This document shows positions 44,118-54,449 of a DNA stretch of 64,000 nt, piece after piece (position 1 is the first letter of the stretch; each line of letters begins with the position of its first letter). Source of the DNA: Saprolegnia diclina VS20 (lineage: Eukaryota; Oomycota; Saprolegniomycetes; Saprolegniales; Saprolegniaceae); contig NW_008246102.1 in assembly GCF_000281045.1 (NCBI RefSeq), positions 183,103 to 247,102 on the forward strand, given 5' to 3'. The position numbers and the translations under genes are program-made. Below the pieces are notes generated by a model. The model was not told where the DNA came from. It searched no databases and was given only the letters and a program-made list of their open reading frames with translations.

Positions 44118-44283
44118 TACCATCCGTAGCACAGACGCGCGCTCAGTACGATAGCCGCTTCATAGACCCAGTAACAATTCTGTTTCTCATGGCCGTCGAC
44201 GCATGTGTTACTAGTAGCGATACCATCGATGCTCGCATCAAGAGATCACTGTTCAGTATATTCCTTTCGATCTTATGATGCGC

Positions 44284-44727
44284 CTACAAGTCCTTCTTCT
44301 CTTCGGGGTCCGTGCGCTCCGTCGTGAGGACGAGGTGCCAGCCAAACTGCGTCTTGACCTTGTGGATCTTGCCCACATCGTCCTCAAACACAACGCGGTC
44401 GAACTCGGGGACCATCTGACCGCGGCCAAACGAGCCAAGGGCACCGCCGCCACGCGCGCCGCTGGGGCACTTGCTGTGCTTCTTGGCGAGGTCGGCAAAG
44501 AGCTTGAACTGCTCGGGCGAGCCGTCGGCGGTCGCGCTGAGCTGCGTGAAGAGGTCGTCGATCTCGGCCTCCGTGTTGACGAGGATGTGGCTGGCCTTGG
44601 CCGAGACACCGCCGCCGCCGCCGCCCCACGACGTCACCATGCCGAAGAGCGCAAAGACGACGAGGACGCTCAAGACGACCCACTTCAGGTTACCGGCCAT
44701 TTCTTCCCAGACTTGCCACGGGCTCAT
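44284..44727 (-). CDS. Membrane-anchored parvulin-type peptidyl-prolyl isomerase
   Basis: ATG at 44727 (MSPWQVWEEMAGNLK), then a membrane helix (WVVLSVLVVFALFGMV), a Gly hinge and a rotamase domain: KASHILVNTEAE, FADLAKKHSKCPSGARGG, ALGSFGRGQMVPEFDRVVF, TQFGWHLVLTTERTD. 147 residues, single exon. It speeds cis-trans isomerisation of prolyl bonds. The N-terminal anchor suggests ER or another membrane face. All core parvulin motifs are present. Confidence 0.85.
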   Translation of the reverse strand: MSPWQVWEEMAGNLKWVVLSVLVVFALFGMVTSWGGGGGGVSAKASHILVNTEAEIDDLFTQLSATADGSPEQFKLFADLAKKHSKCPSGARGGGALGSFGRGQMVPEFDRVVFEDDVGKIHKVKTQFGWHLVLTTERTDPEEKKDL

Positions 44728-45320
44728 GGATTGCAGAATGAGCGGCTTTGGCAAGGCAACGTGGCCGACCCTCTCGAAACTCGATATAATAAATTGGCAC
44801 AGGTTGAGCCTCGAACCCGAGAAATTACCGTCATTTCTAGAATTTACGCTGCGATTCTCCGAAATTTGTCGTCTGCACCAACACTGATCCCGTCGGAGGC
44901 AAAAGCAAGCGACATCGATACGACGGCAACGACTCGCATCTAGTCAACGAGACAGCAATACACCTGCTAGACGGAATCCTTGAGCAGGACATACTAGACG
45001 CAACGCGTTCGCCTGAGAACCCAAAGCTTCAGGGCACCTCAACATTAAACTGCGCAATCATTGCACTCCGTTGGGCTCTGAAGTAGTAGCCCGTTCCCTA
45101 CGAAGCTCGTACTACGAAGCATTAGCCTAGATTACATCGACATTGTGTACATATATACGTATACCAATTGCACTCGGCATGCCAGCCTCGTCACAAGGAC
45201 ACGGCATACCCTTGTATTTTTATATTTCCACCCATGCACCACGCGACTTCCGGCGGCTTCAACCTCTAGGATTTAATACTGCATTGCCAGCTTGTATTAT
45301 TGGTGCGCAATCCGACGAGC
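44728..45320. other. Divergent intergenic region
   Basis: About 590 bases, AT-richer than its surroundings. Two overlapping frames run in from the parvulin end but show no motif. No RNA gene recognised. Presumed promoters of parvulin and IF3. Confidence 0.4.
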
Positions 45321-45998
45321 ATGCTCCAACGAGTCGTCCTGCGAGCCGCGCCGCTGCGCCGATGCGCGCCGATGCTCTCCATGGCTGCGCCGATGGCCTT
45401 GCCGCTCATGACGCCGGCGAGGTTCCTCAGCGCCAACCGCACGAAGCGCGTGCCCCTCAACGAAGAGATCCGTGCGCCGGTCGTCAACATCGTCGACGAG
45501 GACGGCATCATCCGCGAGGCCGTCGACAAGCGCACTGCCGTCAAGGAGGCCAAGAAGAAGGGCGTCGATCTCGTGCAGGTCGCGCTCGTGCCACCCAAAG
45601 TGCCCGGCGCCGCGCCCATCGTGCTCTGCAAGATGTACGACTTTCAGAAGAAGTCGGCGTCCGCGGCCAAGACGGTGGTCGAGAACCGCATGAAGGGCGA
45701 CAAGGACGTCGAGTACAAGGCCAACATCGCGGCAAATGACGAGCTCGTCAAGAACAAGCGTGTCCAGAACTTCCTCGAGAAGGGGCATCCCGTCAACCTC
45801 AACATCTCATGGGGCAACCGCGTCGAGCGCAAGCCGCTCGGCCTCGAGCTCTACGACCGCATCCTTGCCTTCATTGAAGCGCCATACGTCGTCGGCAAGT
45901 TCAAGGTCACAAACCATGGCGCCCGCGCCCGCCTGAACCCGACCAAGCGCGCGACGGCCAAGTCCACGGAGCGAGATGACACGGTCAACGAAGCGTAG
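45321..45998 (+). CDS. Mitochondrial translation initiation factor IF-3
   Basis: The ATG at 45321 gives MLQRVVLRAAPLRRCAPML, an Arg-rich mitochondrial presequence. The IF3 N-domain follows: RVPLNEEIRAPVVNIVDEDG, then KKGVDLVQVALVPP and IVLCKMYDFQKK. The C-domain is recognisable from KNKRVQNFLEKGHPVNLNIS and ELYDRILAFIE. 225 residues, single exon. It binds the mitoribosomal small subunit during initiation. The DLV.V...PP..P...CK.YDF signature is clear. Confidence 0.85.
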   Translation: MLQRVVLRAAPLRRCAPMLSMAAPMALPLMTPARFLSANRTKRVPLNEEIRAPVVNIVDEDGIIREAVDKRTAVKEAKKKGVDLVQVALVPPKVPGAAPIVLCKMYDFQKKSASAAKTVVENRMKGDKDVEYKANIAANDELVKNKRVQNFLEKGHPVNLNISWGNRVERKPLGLELYDRILAFIEAPYVVGKFKVTNHGARARLNPTKRATAKSTERDDTVNEA

Positions 45999-46009
45999 AA
46001 CTTGAATCT

Positions 46010-46450
46010 GATTGTACATACTACACTACACTGTACTGTTGGCGGTCACGATCGTCTATCTACCTTGGGCTTTGCTGGTACGAACCACGAGCCTTACGTT
46101 TGGTTTACGGCGAGCGTATCGCAACGACGTTGGAGTAGAGTACGAAGTACTCTATGGTTTCACAACGTAGGATTGCGTCGGCGGTCGCTGTGTACGTACT
46201 CGTAGCGGCTCGTCGCTGCGCCCTGACAGCAACGAGCCAGCTTCCAAGCTAATGTGTATCCTAGCGACTAGACTCGTGCTGTTCCCGGTTCTCTTGAAGG
46301 TCCTCCTCCACTGTGTCTGCTCGCTGCTTTATTCCCCTTTACGGAGCTGGGTGTCGCAATAACCAAATCAGAACGTGCAAGCTCCCATCATCGCTTTGGA
46401 TTGGCTCGTTTGATTCTCCAGGGGTCATACTTACACTGCCCAGTAGCACA
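46010..46450. other. Intergenic with inverted CCAAT-type motif
   Basis: No supported gene. The motif gattggctcgtttgattc near 46397 and actcgtgctgttcccggt near 46268 both recur, in the same order, at 56320 and 56199. This suggests a dispersed repeat or a shared promoter. Confidence 0.4.
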
Positions 46451-46530
46451 AGAACCATGATCCAGGCGGCAAGACGACAAAGACGAGCTTTGACATCCTC
46501 GGCAGCGCGTTGGCTACGCTCAACGTCGCC

Positions 46531-48159
46531 ATGACGTCGCACTTCATTTCCGATCACCTCGACATCGCGTCGTCGATGCCGTTGGCGACCGTCGCGCATT
46601 GGCTGCACGCGACATTGACGACCGTCGGCTGGGAACCGTTGGCAAAAGCGATGGCGACCATGCTCACTCGGTGGCGCATGTACGCTTTGGACCGTCCGCT
46701 CGGCCATGGCTACCGCCTCGTCGCAAGCTTGGCCGGCGTCGCGGATCACCCCGTTTGCCCTCGACTGGACCTTCCGTTTGTTTTGGAGCTCATCAAGCTA
46801 TGCTGGACTGTCATCACAACGGACCTTCCCGCTCCGGGTGACCTTGGAGACTGTCATGACGCGCGCGGGTGCATTTCGTCCGTCTTGCTTCTCGAAGCAC
46901 ACGTCTTGTCGGGCAAAGGTTGGTTCACAAACACGCTCCCGACGATCTTGTGCATCGAAATCGACACGTACCTCCTCCCGGCCAACACGATCGAGCGTCA
47001 CGTCGCCTACTGGATGCAGCGCGAACCGTTCGACGTTGTTGCGCCGTCGTTGGTGAGCGCAACGAAGCGCAACCCGCAGCTGCGAATCAGCAAGCGCCGA
47101 GCGGCGCTGGCCGATGCGCTCACCAGAATCTCCAGCAAAAACATGCGCAACGTGTGGGGCTTCGCAAGCGCTTTAGCACTCGTAGCGCAGCCATGGCCAA
47201 CGACGATGCTTCAGAACCTCTGGGAGAAGATGGTCCTGTCGTTGCTCCCGGTGCTCTTTTCGACTCTTGTCACGCACGACTTGCCTTCGGTCTCAGGCCT
47301 CTCGGACGTCCTCATGGACGCTGCCCAGGCCTTTGAACTGCCGCGCTACCAGCGCCGGTTGTTAACGCGCAATTACGGCGCGTCCTCGCCGCTGCGAGGT
47401 CCAGTGCCCACGTGCAGCTCGACCCGTCGCGTTCTCGATGCCCTCGAGTACGACGCGGAGAAGCGGTCGGCGTTTGTCGACATCTTCCTTGCTGCAACGG
47501 CCTCAAAGCCCGAAGCCAACACCGTCTTCCGCAACCTTGAGCTTCGAGAGTCTGCGTTCGACGTCTGCCTCGCCAAGGCAGGTCTCGAGCGCCTCCCGAA
47601 CACACCGCTGCGCGGCTCCAAGATGCCCAAGCTCGGTACCCTTATTCTCAGCGAAGTCGATATGTACAACTTCACGGCGAGTCTGCATCGAGTCGTAACA
47701 CTCCGAGCCTCTGAGGCCAATGATGCGGCCATGCGTAAGCAGTTCCAGCGACTCGTCGATCGCCCGAGCCCAACGACCCAACGACACGATGAGACACATT
47801 ATGAAGGCGCATGGGGCACACGAGCACTCCTAGTTCGCTTTGCTAGAGCTTTCATAATACAATTGTTTCCGTTTACCCGAGTCCTTTCTCAGCAGGTTGG
47901 TCGAAAACCCGCTCGGTCGGGTATAAGGTCTGCAATTACTGCTGCCGGTAGGCTGAAGCTCCCACTTACCCCAAGCGTTGCGAGCGACCAGCATAATTGT
48001 GCATCACGCTTTACGCCTACTAGAGCTCGGCTGTGTCCAGTAGGGCTCAGACTCGTTGGCCCTCTCTGTTCCAATCTGGGTACCATTTCCGGCAATGCTC
48101 AACGTGAAGCATTTCAAATGGTCGCTGGACATGGTGCCACGTCATTCCACATGTCGTAA
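46531..48159 (+). CDS. Uncharacterised helical protein (about 540 aa)
   Basis: Long single frame. First ATG at 46531 (MTSHFISDHLDIASSMPLA). The frame is open upstream to about 46450 without an ATG (TSFDILGSALATLNVA), so a 5' exon may exist. The sequence is rich in alpha-helical Leu/Ala stretches (WLHATLTTVGWEPLAKAMA, LPVLFSTLVTHDL) with a Ser/Arg-rich region around SSTRRVLDALEYDAEKR. No domain recognised. Codon use matches neighbours until about 47800; the last 100 residues look less protein-like, so the true end may be earlier. Confidence 0.5.
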   Translation: MTSHFISDHLDIASSMPLATVAHWLHATLTTVGWEPLAKAMATMLTRWRMYALDRPLGHGYRLVASLAGVADHPVCPRLDLPFVLELIKLCWTVITTDLPAPGDLGDCHDARGCISSVLLLEAHVLSGKGWFTNTLPTILCIEIDTYLLPANTIERHVAYWMQREPFDVVAPSLVSATKRNPQLRISKRRAALADALTRISSKNMRNVWGFASALALVAQPWPTTMLQNLWEKMVLSLLPVLFSTLVTHDLPSVSGLSDVLMDAAQAFELPRYQRRLLTRNYGASSPLRGPVPTCSSTRRVLDALEYDAEKRSAFVDIFLAATASKPEANTVFRNLELRESAFDVCLAKAGLERLPNTPLRGSKMPKLGTLILSEVDMYNFTASLHRVVTLRASEANDAAMRKQFQRLVDRPSPTTQRHDETHYEGAWGTRALLVRFARAFIIQLFPFTRVLSQQVGRKPARSGIRSAITAAGRLKLPLTPSVASDQHNCASRFTPTRARLCPVGLRLVGPLCSNLGTISGNAQREAFQMVAGHGATSFHMS

Positions 48160-48375
48160 TTTCACACTTTTAAATGCCACCCAGTTTCCCACGTGTGGTC
48201 ATCCGGATACCGTACCTGACGATGCAATTGAAGCGCAAAGATGGTCGATGCGACGGCGCGTGGTTCTTGTGGACCTCAATACTACGGTGTAAGACTGGTA
48301 TGGCTGCCGTGCTGCAGTGAATAGAAATCTCCGGAGGAAAGAAGCGCGCGCCCCGGCGCGATGCCCAAGCGACCT

Positions 48376-48717
48376 TCATGGTACTGTGTTTGCCTCTCGA
48401 ACCGCCGAGCCGTCGGTGCCCGTGATAGCCGAGACGACCACTTTAACGACGTTGGCGGGGGGCGAGTCGTTGAAAGTCGCGCTGGGCGGGTCATCGGTCG
48501 CTCGGCGGGTGGTCTTGAAGGCGTGCTTCGGGATAGGGTAAGCCGGGACGGTCTCACGGACATCGACGTTCTCAAACAGGTGCGTGATGGCCGTGATGGA
48601 CGAGATGCCAATTGACGAACTGGCGCCACGGCTCTGGGTCATCGGCTTCTTCTTCTTCTTGGCGCCCGCGTCGACGGTGCGCGGGGATGCGCAGGGCGTT
48701 GCTTTCGTCCTGCCATC
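48376..48717 (-). CDS. Weak ORF behind a repeated promoter-like element
   Basis: A minus-strand frame rich in Lys, Ser and Thr (KKKKKPMTQSRGASSSIGI, then ITAITHLFENVDVRETV). A longer version running up to 49074 would cross a promoter-like block at 48763-48850 that is also found upstream of the kinase at 62593. I do not trust that extension. No family recognised. Confidence 0.2.
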   Translation of the reverse strand, partial: DGRTKATPCASPRTVDAGAKKKKKPMTQSRGASSSIGISSITAITHLFENVDVRETVPAYPIPKHAFKTTRRATDDPPSATFNDSPPANVVKVVVSAITGTDGSAVREANTVP

Positions 48718-48762
48718 GTGGTGGTACTTCTGCGACTGTGAAAAACACCACTTGGTCAATGT

Positions 48763-48850
48763 ATGTTTCCAATTGGACCAATCACCGCAAGCCATTTTGG
48801 TAACCGTTGAATAGCGCGATGTGATTGGCGCCTCGGCGATCTTGGGGCGA
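48763..48850 (-). repeat. Copy of a kinase-type promoter block
   Basis: Shares ggaccaatcaccgca and gtgattggcgcc, in the same order and with similar spacing, with 62621-62725. The latter is the upstream region of the kinase starting at 62593. Either a dispersed repeat or a duplicated promoter. Confidence 0.5.
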
Positions 48851-49324
48851 CGGACGGCGATACGACCGACACGCTCGCCTCGCGCCATGTCGTTGTGGTA
48901 CGATGGTAGGTTCACATCGTCTATATGGAGGGCGATGCCCGAAGGGTGAAGGTGCCTGCGTTGAGGCTGCACTGGAGCCAGTGGCGTTCGACGGCGTTTA
49001 CATCCGGATACGAGCTCCGTCGCTGGCGTCGCGGTCGAAATCCTAGCGATTTTTTCGTTGAAGTCGTCAGTCACTCTTCGCCATAACGTGCTGGAAAGTA
49101 TCGTTCAAGGGTGATCGCTGAACGAGCGATGCAAGCTTTTGCGACGGACGAGCAAGCCCGGAGCGCGCTGGGCCTAGGCTCTTCGAGTACACGCAAACAG
49201 TAGGCACCTTGGCGCCTCCTTGAAGTTATGCCCACTGTGTTACAGTGCCATGCAGAGAACGGGTGATTGCAATGCATCGAGGCCCATGCACCTCGACGAC
49301 GTCGTCAACTCGCTCTTCTGATGC

Positions 49325-50318
49325 ATGTATCACATGCAACACTGCTCAACGCCGAACTTCACCAAGGAATCGATGCATTGCATTTTCGTTCATCGAGATG
49401 TGGGCGTTGGAGCGTTGTCGACGATTGTTGAAAGCTCTTTCAATCCAAATCACAAAAGCGACGAAGTTCTTGTCGCAGCACTTGAAACTTTGATCACAAC
49501 TTCGAGACGTTGGATTTCCAGCAGGATAATTCGAGTTTGTCGACTCGATTGGGTGCAAAGGAATGCCCACCGTCGCACGCGTCGATACCGATGCTCACCT
49601 CAAGAGATTTGCGCTGTGGATCCTAACCTTTTGGACAGACGCTGTCTCTGCAAACCCTATTTTGACATTTGGCTTTGTGGCCGGCCCCAGTCTTTCTTAT
49701 GGGCACTCACTGCAGTGGAGCAACGCCCCGTCAAGGGATTAGAAAGCGTTTGGCGATCCCATCGGGTAGATGCCGCTTCAATCTACCCTACAGATTCATT
49801 CGATGTCAAGCGCTGGTTCGTTGCAAACGGCTACTTGTTGATGATCCATCTTGCTTGGTATTGGCATGTGACGGGAGCTCGAGTCGGGCTTTGGCACGCG
49901 AGAGTCGGGGCTCTATGATGCCGTTCGAGTTGCTATAGCCCACAAACATCATCGTACACAACAGCGTCCGATGCATCGGGTGCTCAATGTACGTGGCAGT
50001 GCAACAGCCGTGGGAATGTATCAAGTTTCAATAGCGATGTATCAAGCACGCACTCAACCCAGTAGTGCAACGGCGACTCTGCGGCGAGATGGCGCATCGA
50101 AAGTAAGTTTGGGTGGTGTAGACCTTGAGATGAATGTGTGGAAAATCGACAGTTGCGATGACAAGTGGATCAACGTCCTCCGTCTTGAGCAACCGTTTTT
50201 GTCAAGTACAGAGCTGCTTCGATCACCTCGTGGTAAGGCGTACGCAGATCTCGAGCTGACCATGTTCCCTACGAACTGCGTGTGCACGAGCAGCGGCTAC
50301 ATCCCACTGACTTCTTGA
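49325..50318 (+). other. Low-GC stretch with unassigned ORFs
   Basis: Two plus-strand frames (49325-49918 and 49971-50318) are open but carry no recognised motif and have noisy composition. No splice model gave a better protein. Treat as non-coding or decayed until expression data exist. Confidence 0.3.
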
Positions 50319-50463
50319 GTAAAAAGGATCGCTGAGAAGTGCTTTGCAAGGAGGCCTTTTCATTTCAAACGTTGAAATACGGCACGACTGCTGCGCGTCA
50401 ATGTGGCGACACGTGTGGGCATCGAAACTGATGCGGTTCTTGGGCTAAAAAGCGAGGAGCGAG

Positions 50464-50950
50464 GACGTCGGCGTTCTCTCCGCGACAGTCAGCTCGCGCA
50501 CGGTTGACGCTGTGTCGCCGGCGCCACCGGACGTTGTCGCGTCTGGGCCGACGATTGTCGACGTGGCGCCTTTGGTTCGCTTGGTCGGGCCCAACGACGA
50601 CGTCGGCACTCTCGCCGCGACGGTCGTCTCGCGCACAGTTGACGCCGTGGTGCCGGCGCTACCGGACGTTGTCGCGTCCGGGCTGACGATTGTCGACGTG
50701 GCGCCTTTGGTCCGCTCGGTCGGGCCCAACGACGACGTCAGCGTTCTCGCCGCGACGGTCGTCTCACGGACGGTTGACGGCGTGGTGCCGGTGCCACCGG
50801 GCGTTGTCGCGTCCGGTCCAACGTTTCTCGGTGCGGCACCTTTGGTCCGCTCGGTCGGGCCCAACGACGACGTCGGCACTCTCGCCGCGACGGTCGTCTC
50901 GCGCACGGTTGACGCCGTGGTGCCGGTGCCACCGGACGTTGCCGCACAGG
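50464..50950. repeat. 135-bp tandem repeat, about 3.6 copies
   Basis: The unit boundary seen at cccaacgacgacgtc recurs at 50590, 50725 and 50860, spaced exactly 135 bp, with a partial unit before them. 135 is a multiple of three. Both strands stay open through the array: plus gives VASGPTIVDVAPLVR units, minus gives Thr/Ser-rich TTVAARVPTSSLGPTERTKG units. Confidence 0.85.
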
Positions 50951-51420
50951 TCGAAAACTGGAACGCGCACAAGAGTTTGGCGTACAACGTTGACGGTGTT
51001 GATTGCTCGATGTGCATCGAAGCGAGACATGCGGTCGCTCTCTTCACGTCACTCTTTGTCGCTTTGGTGTACGTCCTGCATCAACGTTGTGCGCCTCATG
51101 CATCGTTGCGTAGGGTGCTTGAAATCGTGATGATGCGGCAGCTCAAATACTGCCGCTCGACAGATTTTTCCGGTAGACACCTCAGGTTTGTAATGGCCTC
51201 TACGACTTGGATCATAGATACGCTCAACACCGCCGCCGTCGCTGCCGCCACAGGTAGGCTTACGTCCATCGTGCCAGTCGTCTATGCCAGCGCTTTCGCT
51301 GCCATAGGGCCTGCACGCGTTCCGGCGCCAGCCACCCACGACGCTCACTGCGCTGTCTCTCGCATGGATTTGCATTTTATCCTACGTTTGCTGACTCATA
51401 CACCATGCCCCACAGATTGA
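50512..51420 (+). CDS. Possible repeat protein, uncharacterised
   Basis: The plus frame crosses the 135-bp repeats and continues into a unique region with a hydrophobic segment (VALFTSLFVALVYVL) and a basic C-terminus. It lacks an upstream in-frame ATG, so a 5' exon is required. The minus frame (51047-50445) is a competing Thr/Ser-rich reading. Coding strand not settled. Confidence 0.3.
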   Translation: MSPAPPDVVASGPTIVDVAPLVRLVGPNDDVGTLAATVVSRTVDAVVPALPDVVASGLTIVDVAPLVRSVGPNDDVSVLAATVVSRTVDGVVPVPPGVVASGPTFLGAAPLVRSVGPNDDVGTLAATVVSRTVDAVVPVPPDVAAQVENWNAHKSLAYNVDGVDCSMCIEARHAVALFTSLFVALVYVLHQRCAPHASLRRVLEIVMMRQLKYCRSTDFSGRHLRFVMASTTWIIDTLNTAAVAAATGRLTSIVPVVYASAFAAIGPARVPAPATHDAHCAVSRMDLHFILRLLTHTPCPTD

Positions 51421-51900
51421 TGTCGCCGCAGGCACGTCTCGTCGACTACAGGTACCTCTGGGGTGACGCAGTCGACGCCAATGATCACCGCTGGCTGTGG
51501 CAAAAGCTGCTCGTCGCCGTCGACAAGCTCGAGCCGGCCGAAATCAACTTGCGATTCAAAGCACTAAAGTGTTGCTTCGAACCAAGCAGCGCCTGGAGAC
51601 CCTGCATACGCTCGGCAGCCAGGAGCAGCAGCCGGCCGCCACCTTGGCCTCGCTGCCGCAAGCCTCGCTCGCTCAAAAGAGCCGACTGGAGAGCCTGGGC
51701 CGCCATGTCCAATCGCGTTGCTTCTGTGGCCGTCGTGCCCGACGCTGGGGTTGGAAGTAGCATCCCACTGGTAGCATCCGACGCACTTCGGTGTGGTCGA
51801 CGACGGCCGCCTGCGGACTGGAACATGCACACCTCGATGTTTGCTGCGCGAGGCCAGCAACAACGCTTGCTCGATGGACAAGGTGCGAAGTGAGCACAAA
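51421..51900 (+). CDS. Possible small helical gene, frame uncertain
   Basis: One frame reads LWQKLLVAVDKLEPAEINL. Another, overlapping, reads RLETLHTLGSQEQQPAATLA. Both look like real helices but are one base apart with no clear intron. Either a frameshifted gene or one chance frame. Not recognised. Confidence 0.25.
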
Positions 51901-52015
51901 AGCTCATCGCTCAAGAGCTGCGAGAGATCGAGATAGGACAAATCCTAGCATAGTTCAACTGTTGTGTATTACGACTAACCTACTTTACCGGGCGGATGAC
52001 AAGAGTAATATCTTC

Positions 52016-53796
52016 TTACTCTTCGGCGCCCTGGGGCTCTTGGCTGCGGCCCATCTGACGGCCTGCCCGCATGACCTCGTCAACGAGCAGCAGTTGCGTC
52101 GCAAGCGCCGAGGCCAAGTGGATAAACTGGCGCTTCACGCGGTAGTTGTCCAAAACGCCTTCCGACAGCGGCAGCATCGGCTCGCCCGAGAAGAGGTCAA
52201 GGCCCACGGCCTTGCCCGACGCCTTGTGCTCTTCGAGGCACGCCAAGAGCGCGTCCTGAACGTCGAGACCCGAGTTTTCGGCGAGCACCTTGGGAATGAC
52301 CAGGAGCGCGTCGGCAAACGCCTGGACACCGAGCTTGGCACGGCCCTTGACCGTCTCCTTGAACGCGTAGAGGGCCTGGTGCGCAGCAAACTCAAAGGCG
52401 CCGGCGCCGGGCACGACGCCGTTGTCTTCGATCGTGTTGTTGACGGCGCGGATACCGTCGCGGATCGCGTCCTTGATCTGCGCAATCGTGTGTTCGTTCG
52501 GGCCCTTGATGAGAATCGAGCACGACTGCGGGTGGCGCACGTCCTCGACAAACGTGTAGTGGTCCTCGCCGAGCGTTTGCTCGTAGACGCGGCCAGCGTA
52601 CCCGAGCATGTTGGGCTCCATGTCGTCGGTCGAGTTGATGGCCATGCCGCCGCAAGCGAGCGTGAGGCGTTCCATGTTGCGGCGCTTGGCGCGGCGGAGC
52701 GCGAGGATGCCCTCCTTCGCGAGCATGTCGAGCGAGAGCGGGTCAATGCCCTTCTGGTTGATGATGACGAACGACGCCTTGTTCTCGTCCGTGCACACGT
52801 GGCGCTTGAGCTCGATGATCTGCTTGACCTTGTCGTCGGTGAACTTGCGCTCGGCCTCGACCATCTTCTCGCGCTGCTCGGCGCTGTTGTAGAAGAAACC
52901 AGAGTTGACCTCGCTCTTCTCGTACTCGAGCGAGACGTTGCACGTCATGATGAAGCAGTTCTCGAGCTCCGTGGGCATGTCCGGGTGGCGCGACCCGTGG
53001 TCCAAGACGAGACCCTTGATGAGACGCGTGTCGGCCGCGCTCTGGTGCACCATCTAGTTGCATCGAAAGACGTTTGAGCTTGCGGCAAGGCGAACGAGGC
53101 TCGAGACGTACGTGCATGATCTCGATCATGTGCAGGTCGATGGGGCGGCCGGGCGTCGCAATCGTAAGGACAGCGTCCGTGACGATCTCCGTGAGCTGAT
53201 CCGCGAGCTACAGCAACGATAAGTATCTGATGAAGACAGTCAGACGACGTACTTGCTGGTCGAGCTTGGTGCGGAGCGACGTGCGGGCCACGCTGGCGAG
53301 GAGCTCGCGGTCCTGCAAGATATCCTTCTTCTCAACCTGTCCGCGCGCATGAGCCATGATGGTATATTGCATCCACGAGTACCTTGATTTGGTCCAAGAC
53401 GCGGAGCGCTTCTTCGCGCGCAAGCTCAAAGCCTTCGGCGAGCACACGCGGGTGGAGGCCGTCCGAGAGGAAGCGCTCGGCCTGCTTGAGGAGCTCGCCC
53501 GTGAAGAGCACGGTCGAGGTGGTACCGTCGCCCGTGATGTCATCCTGCGCCGTCGCGGCGCGAGCAATGACCGCGGCCGTCGGGTGCTGGATCTGCATCT
53601 CGTGCAGGAGCACGTTGCCGTCCTTCGTGAGCTTGATCTGGCCGGCGCCGCCCACGAGCATCTTGAGCGTACCGCGCGGGCCGAGGTTCGACTTGAGGAC
53701 GCCCTGGAGGCCCTTGGCCGCGCTCACGTTGACGAGGAGCGCCTGGGAGCGGGCGACGACCTCGGCGTTGGGGTTGACTGTGCGGACGCTGGACAT
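52016..53796 (-). CDS. CCT6: CCT/TRiC chaperonin subunit 6 (zeta)
   Basis: ATG at 53796 ([14 protein letters not shown]). Four or five exons. N-terminal exon: [40 protein letters not shown] and the ATPase signature [15 protein letters not shown] middle exon and a small exon ([14 protein letters not shown]...[11 protein letters not shown]) lead to the large last exon from 53053, with [35 protein letters not shown], a C-terminal [14 protein letters not shown] site and [24 protein letters not shown] is diagnostic for the zeta subunit. It folds actin, tubulin and WD40 proteins in the cytosol. Length close to the usual 530-540. Confidence 0.92.
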
Positions 53797-53814
53797 TGGA
53801 AAGCCAAAATGCAA

Positions 53815-54449
53815 ATGACCAATACTTTAATCGAGTCAAATCCCATTCGTGGTCCCGCCGCCCAAAAAAAGCCAAAAGCCTCCGTCTTCTGATAGGATGG
53901 GGTATTGTGAGATAGAGGTTTCTCGACAGCGGGTCGCCCGGATCGTCGCCGCCTGCCATCGTGCGGCCGCGCGCCGTCGAGATCGGTCCAATGTACCATA
54001 CCATGCCATGGGCCATGGGTACATGTGCTATGTCAAGCAGCCTCGACGTGCGCTCGTGCGGCGTCGAAGGCGAGGAGCGGACGACGCATGGCGCGCACAA
54101 TGCGGCCGATGAAGTCAACAACGCGACCCGCGTACCTACGCTGCTGGCGCCTCTGTCAACCATGGACAGGATCATAACGTGCATTGCATCGTGCAATCGT
54201 AGCACTGAGCGAGAACTACGGTGGACATGCTCGCGCGCCGCAAGCAAGAAGATCGCAAGACGCAGTATTCTCGCAATTTTGCAGATGACAGGACGAGCTC
54301 GATGTTCAACAACGAGCTGCATATACATGACCGAACGTAGCACAAGCAGGTCGTAGGACCGGCGATAGCGGGCGAGACATACGAGGATGGACAACACAAC
54401 AACATCGACACCATGAGCTCACATTGCCTTTTGTAACTTGACGAGGGTG
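53815..54449. other. Intergenic between WD40 gene and CCT6
   Basis: Frames on both strands exist but show no motif. Presumed CCT6 promoter and the 3' end of the WD40 gene. Confidence 0.45.

Noticed and set aside
41580-44132. Long ORFs antisense to both DUF4419 genes (41580-42776 plus, 42867-44132 minus)
   Set aside because: They exist only as shadows of the DUF4419 frames and lack independent family similarity.
44800-44830. Possible tRNA T-arm (ctcgggttcgaggctc, minus)
   Set aside because: Stem complementarity fails and no anticodon arm is visible.
48376-49074. 232-residue minus ORF as one gene
   Set aside because: Its middle part is the promoter-like block shared with 62621-62725, so translation through it is unlikely.
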